Under the pieces are notes generated by a model. It saw only the letters and a program-made list of their open reading frames with translations. It searched no databases and had not been told where the DNA came from. A program made the translations under genes and the position numbers. From positions 43,061 to 107,060 of the IMG/VR virus record IMGVR_UViG_3300025687_000026: a stretch of 64,000 nt of DNA. One strand, 5' to 3'. Position 1 is the stretch's first letter; every line of letters starts with the position of its first letter. The stretch is from a virus. Shown here one piece after another: positions 61,229 through 64,000 of the stretch.

Positions 61229-61954
61229 TCATGAGGTCAACAGGTCAACCATCGTTTTTTCAACATTCCAACCGATGCGCGTCGCCATGAAAGAGCGCTT
61301 TGACGGTATGCCTGCTTTTTGCAGACGAATGAGGTCATCACGAAAGGGGTCGAAGACTTTGTGTTCACCGATACGACCGTCGTGCCATAACTTGGACGCT
61401 GTCTCATCGAAGAAGCGGTCAGCCTTATTGGCCACCAACATGACAACCCGAGGAGCGTAGCGGCGTCCTTTAAGTCGAGAGCGTAGCGAACGATAGCGGT
61501 AATCACGGGTGATAAGACGGTCGACAAGAAAACGGAAGCCTGCAATCTGTTGCAGACCCTCATCGCCTCCTTTGAAGGCCCGCTCGTCAAACATGTAGAC
61601 CACAGCCTCCACTCCACGCGTAACCATATCCTCAATCCACAGGTTCCAAAACCGCTCTTGCCCACCGACATCGGCCGAATAAACGACTCGCTTCTGCCCG
61701 TCCCAGCCGATGCGTTTGCGTGTCGGCGTGGGCATGCTGTAAGCCCCGATGATTTTGAACATTTTTTCGTGCGTGGTCCGCTCCTCGTCAGGAATGGCTT
61801 CCATCTCACCGGGCGTGGTCATGAATCGGTCAAGGGTTGTTTTTCCGACTTTGGGGGCTCCGTAGATGCCGACTCGTCGTGGTCGCCACGAATTGTAGAG
61901 GGACTGTCCCCACACGGCAGCGCCAACCAGTGCCGTCCCTGCAGGTTCAACCAT
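61229..61954 (-). CDS. Arf/Ras-like small GTPase
   Basis: A 241-residue small GTPase. G1/P-loop GAPKVGKT at 32-39 (Lys38, Thr39), G3 DVGGQ at 95-99 with 'RFWNLW' after it, G4 NKAD at 176-179, and a G5-like 'SFMATRIGWN' at 221-230. DxGGQ followed by an LW is typical of the Arf/Sar branch and not of translation factors. A 25-residue N-terminal extension with a weakly hydrophobic stretch ('GTALVGAAVWGQSLY') could touch a membrane or a partner. It starts at ATG 61954 behind GAGGTGAGTCG. The next genes upstream encode one-TM and two-TM proteins. A GTP-driven membrane or assembly role is inferred; no substrate can be named. Confidence 0.85.
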   Translation of the reverse strand: MVEPAGTALVGAAVWGQSLYNSWRPRRVGIYGAPKVGKTTLDRFMTTPGEMEAIPDEERTTHEKMFKIIGAYSMPTPTRKRIGWDGQKRVVYSADVGGQERFWNLWIEDMVTRGVEAVVYMFDERAFKGGDEGLQQIAGFRFLVDRLITRDYRYRSLRSRLKGRRYAPRVVMLVANKADRFFDETASKLWHDGRIGEHKVFDPFRDDLIRLQKAGIPSKRSFMATRIGWNVEKTMVDLLTS

Positions 61955-61964
61955 CGACTCACCT

Positions 61965-62228
61965 CTACCACCACTTCAACCAGTTGGTGAAGTCTTTGAG
62001 TTTTTCAACTGTCCAATCAATCGTTGATTCATAGACGCTGAACTCGGTGTTATGAAACTCGATGCCGCTTACGACGAGAGCGGTTAGAAAAGATGCGATG
62101 AGCGCTTTGACCCATCCCAATGTTCGTTCATATGCCGTATCAACCGTGTTAGCAAGATGAATCGCTCGAAGGGTTTCTTCAGTTGCATTGTCCGACACCG
62201 TCTTGAAAATACGACCCATGCACTTCAC
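61965..62228 (-). CDS. Small single-TM protein
   Basis: An 87-residue protein. An amphipathic N-terminal helix ('ATEETLRAIHLANTVDTAYE') is followed by a membrane segment ('WVKALIASFLTALVVSGIEF', about residues 39-58) and a Trp/Lys-rich C-terminus ('WTVEKLKDFTNWLKWW'). It starts with GTG in a GTGA overlap with the upstream gene, and ends 10 bases before the GTPase start. A role with the GTPase at the host membrane is attractive but unproven. Confidence 0.7.
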   Translation of the reverse strand: MKCMGRIFKTVSDNATEETLRAIHLANTVDTAYERTLGWVKALIASFLTALVVSGIEFHNTEFSVYESTIDWTVEKLKDFTNWLKWW

Positions 62229-62794
62229 TCACCCTTCTTGGCGAATGTGCCGTCCTTTTTTCGAGGAACATCTGACTTTACCTCTTCTTCGACGCCGAGG
62301 CTAAGTGGAGCGGGGGCTTGAGCGGCATGAGTGGGAATGCGCATGTTGTCAGCACGCTGCTGGTCGTAGGTTCCAACCAGTGAAGGTGAGCCACCTTGGA
62401 CGCCCCAACTCGGAGGCATTTGACCGGGATTGGCTTCCATCCACCGCAACTCCTTTTCGAGTTGGGCTTCCTGCATTCGCAGTTCCATTTCAGCACGGCG
62501 CTGGTCGAAGGAATACTGCATGGTGCGATACTTGCTGTTGCGTTCTCGGTCAATCTGTGACATACGAGCACGCTCTCGCATGCCTTGCTCAAAAAAGACC
62601 TTGAACATGTAGTAAGCGATGCCTTGGATGAAGAACGCCCCCATGGCGTAGGTAAATCCATTCAACATCGGTGTTTCGTTCTTTAGCCATATGTCAGCAT
62701 CAAAGAGTCCGATGCCGACTCCAACCAGCGTTGACTGTGCGAGAATCAAGCCAAGAAGGCGGATTTCTGCTTCGTGCTGCGTGTCATCATCCAT
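62225..62794 (-). CDS. Two-TM coiled-coil membrane protein
   Basis: A protein of about 189 residues with two membrane segments ('LLGLILAQSTLVGVGIGLF' and 'YAMGAFFIQGIAYYMFKVFF'), then a charged coiled coil ('ERARMSQIDRERNSK', 'RRAEMELRMQEAQLEKELRW'), and a Pro/Ala-rich tail ending in 'RKKDGTFAKKGE'. It is the first gene after the AT-rich promoter region. I chose ATG 62794; a GTG at 62815 gives a 7-residue longer form. It looks like a membrane anchor whose coiled coil faces the cytoplasm; together with the next gene and the GTPase it forms a compact group. Confidence 0.7.
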   Translation of the reverse strand: MDDDTQHEAEIRLLGLILAQSTLVGVGIGLFDADIWLKNETPMLNGFTYAMGAFFIQGIAYYMFKVFFEQGMRERARMSQIDRERNSKYRTMQYSFDQRRAEMELRMQEAQLEKELRWMEANPGQMPPSWGVQGGSPSLVGTYDQQRADNMRIPTHAAQAPAPLSLGVEEEVKSDVPRKKDGTFAKKGE

Positions 62795-62815
62795 AGCGAC
62801 CACTGGTGAGGGCAC

Positions 62816-62972
62816 TGAGCAGGTAGAGATAAACCTTCCTCGGCTGGTTGTCGCTGGTTGTTCAGGTTGTCTTGAAAAAAGTCCTTACAACATATTATAC
62901 TACTACTATTGTAAATAATATAAACTATACAACATGGACAACCTTCCTCTTTATGCGTATGCGTATAGGGGC
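62816..62972 (-). promoter_or_regulatory. AT-rich promoter region of the membrane/GTPase operon
   Basis: A 157-base gene-free gap. 62888-62931 is very AT-rich; on the - strand it reads GTATAGTTTA (62930-62921) followed by TATTATTTAC, TATA-like sequence of archaeal type. GTATAGTTTA is identical to 538-547 before the helicase gene. The transcript start would lie about 80 bases before the two-TM gene, giving a long 5' leader, unlike the helicase gene. It also contains an inverted repeat near the end of the adjoining gene. Confidence 0.6.
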
Positions 62973-62982
62973 TCAGAGGAAG
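62943..62982. repeat. Inverted repeat at the end of the HNH-like gene
   Basis: CTTCCTCT at 62943-62950 and AGAGGAAG at 62975-62982, a perfect 8-bp stem with a 24-base loop that contains two TGCGTA copies (62954-62965). It spans the stop codon at 62973. It could be a terminator stem or an operator; no U-tract follows directly on the - strand. Confidence 0.4.
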
Positions 62983-64000
62983 AGGTCGCCACCGCCAAAC
63001 ATCGGGCGGGTCAGGTCATCCTTATCGTCTTCGTCTTCACCGTGGCGCTCTTCGAGCATGCCGACCATGGCCGTAGCGATTTTCTTGTCTTGCTCATCCA
63101 TTGGACCCTGCATCAAGTTGCGTAGGAGTTCAAGGTCCTCTTTCATTGATTTCACCACACGCAGTGTGCCCTTTTCCCTGAAGTGGCGAGCCCGATTGGA
63201 ATGCTCAGGCTCAAGGGTCAAGCGATGGCCTTGTGTGTGACTGACATCCATGTGATTGTGACTTCCCATGATTCCACGGCGTCGTCGCTCTTGGTTCAAT
63301 TCTTCACGATACTTGACTTGGTCAGGACGCTTGTTGTAAGCAGCGTCGTATTCCCGCTTGTGACGCATGGCCTCAGGTGATTTGCGCTCTTTAACAAGCA
63401 CTTCCGAGCGAAGGAAGCCGCCGGACGCCATGCGAGACGCAAGCCCCCCTTGAGATTTATTATAGCGTTCCCAAAAGGCTTCATGGGGATTTTCGACATC
63501 CCATTCAGGAAACTCCTCAGCCATTCGAGCAAGAGCGATGTTGTCGGGATGTTCAGGGTGCGATTTAGCCCCTTGTGACATCAAGAAAAACTGCTTTTCA
63601 CGAGGTAGAGCAGCGGTGTTTTTTGCAGCATCAAAGTAATGCTGCAGGTAGCGATGATATTGGTCATACGCTTCATCAGGGTAAAGATGGTGTTTGTCCG
63701 ACCGAAACATGCCGCTGTAGTATTCAGTTTCATATTCACCACTGGCCGGGTCAGTCCAGTAAGATGGAACATGCTGCCCATCTTTGTTGGAGATAAAGTC
63801 AACGATGGCTCGTTGCTTGTCATGCAGTTCGTCGTAAGGAATGAGGGGATAACCCATGTCAAACGCTGCATCTATAAACTCATCTGATTTTCCAAAGAGG
63901 TCGAACGGATTCGTCATGGATTGCCGGTTGTAGACTTGCTCCATGAAAGGTTGAGTAACGGCGACTGCGTTCTCAAGCGGTTGACCAAAGATACGCTTGT
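62973..64000 (-). CDS. HNH-derivative virion-region protein (5' end cut by window edge)
   Basis: At least 340 residues; the frame stays open to the window edge ('KRIFGQPLENAVAVTQPF' before the ATG at 63944), so the real start is beyond 64000. Near the C-terminus, 'RHKREYDAAYNKRPDQVKYR' then 'RRRRGIMGSHNHMDVSHTQG' and 'EHSNRARHFR' resembles the basic HNH-type module of phage proteins (EYxxxY..., DVxH..., NRxR), with the later catalytic His unclear, so it may be degenerate. Upstream parts are Asp/Tyr/His-rich ('YYSGMFRSDKHHLYPDEAYD', 'YLQHYFDAAKNT'). It ends at the inverted repeat and promoter gap. Likely a head or DNA-contacting protein; uncertain. Confidence 0.55.
   Translation of the reverse strand, partial: KRIFGQPLENAVAVTQPFMEQVYNRQSMTNPFDLFGKSDEFIDAAFDMGYPLIPYDELHDKQRAIVDFISNKDGQHVPSYWTDPASGEYETEYYSGMFRSDKHHLYPDEAYDQYHRYLQHYFDAAKNTAALPREKQFFLMSQGAKSHPEHPDNIALARMAEEFPEWDVENPHEAFWERYNKSQGGLASRMASGGFLRSEVLVKERKSPEAMRHKREYDAAYNKRPDQVKYREELNQERRRRGIMGSHNHMDVSHTQGHRLTLEPEHSNRARHFREKGTLRVVKSMKEDLELLRNLMQGPMDEQDKKIATAMVGMLEERHGEDEDDKDDLTRPMFGGGDLFL

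Noticed and set aside
62934-63125. A 63-codon + strand frame starting in the promoter gap
   Set aside because: It lies mostly antisense to the HNH-like gene and has no ribosome binding site; the gap looks regulatory on the other strand.
1-64000. Provirus signs: integrase, att repeats, tRNA genes
   Set aside because: No integrase-like protein, no tRNA-like fold and no terminal repeats were seen; the window looks like an interior piece of a lytic-type viral genome, though a gene outside the window could change this.
1-64000. CRISPR array or insertion sequence
   Set aside because: No regularly spaced direct repeats and no transposase motifs were found. The only repeats are protein-coding (fibre modules, LLK/GKP tags) or short inverted repeats.

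Overview
The window is part of the genome of a tailed double-stranded DNA virus (Caudoviricetes) that probably infects an archaeon. The evidence for a virus is a near-complete late module on one strand: packaging ATPase, portal, HK97-type prohead protease with scaffold, major capsid protein, connector and tail genes, tape measure and fibre. The evidence for an archaeal host is a group II chaperonin (thermosome), an XPF/Hef-type HhH nuclease half, an archaeal-type AbrB protein, an Arf-like GTPase, and AT-rich TATA-like elements combined with GGAGGTGA-type ribosome binding sites. Gene content and tail-fibre repeats resemble viruses of marine planktonic archaea; the magrovirus type of Marine Group II (Poseidoniales) is my best guess, by inference only. 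No integrase, att site, tRNA, CRISPR array or insertion sequence was seen.

Layout. Positions 1-4321 are on the + strand and form a small replication/chaperone block: the C-terminal half of an XPF-like nuclease, a P-loop ATPase (putative helicase), a DEDDy exonuclease, a thermosome subunit and two zinc-ribbon microproteins. From 4330 to the right edge nearly everything is on the - strand, so the two blocks converge at 4321/4330. Read in the direction of transcription (from 64000 down), the - block has: a partial HNH-like gene; a promoter-like AT-rich gap (62816-62972); a membrane-protein/Arf-like GTPase/AbrB group; a Met/Gln-rich protein and a two-TM protein; a TerS candidate; long low-complexity proteins; TerL; a group of short-motif 'cargo-like' genes; a LAGLIDADG protein; the portal; a 1,800-residue protein with a degenerate DNA-ligase fold; protease/scaffold; capsid; decoration; connectors; tail tube; tail chaperones; tape measure; a 5,660-residue virion protein that takes up a quarter of the window; a hub-like protein; and a tail fibre. 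One Cys-rich gene (58891-59160) runs against this direction.

Genes are very tightly packed: most junctions are GTGA, ATGA or TGATG overlaps, which implies translational coupling across the late block. The capsid genes share a distinct RBS (AAGGAGATGA plus an A-rich spacer), and the same signal occurs inside the protease gene exactly where the scaffold domain begins.

Most worth a second look: the virus-borne Arf-like GTPase; a 33-bp leader shared by the helicase gene (545-577) and the LAGLIDADG gene 47 kb away (48123-48155); a short D-[LI]-A-W-x-x-L-L-K motif recurring in at least five neighbouring genes, twice flanking an AT-rich metallopeptidase-like insert; the catalytically dead ligase-like domain in a virion protein; zinc knuckles inserted in the portal; and the 17-kb single gene. 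All functional statements come from reading motifs by eye; no database search was run.
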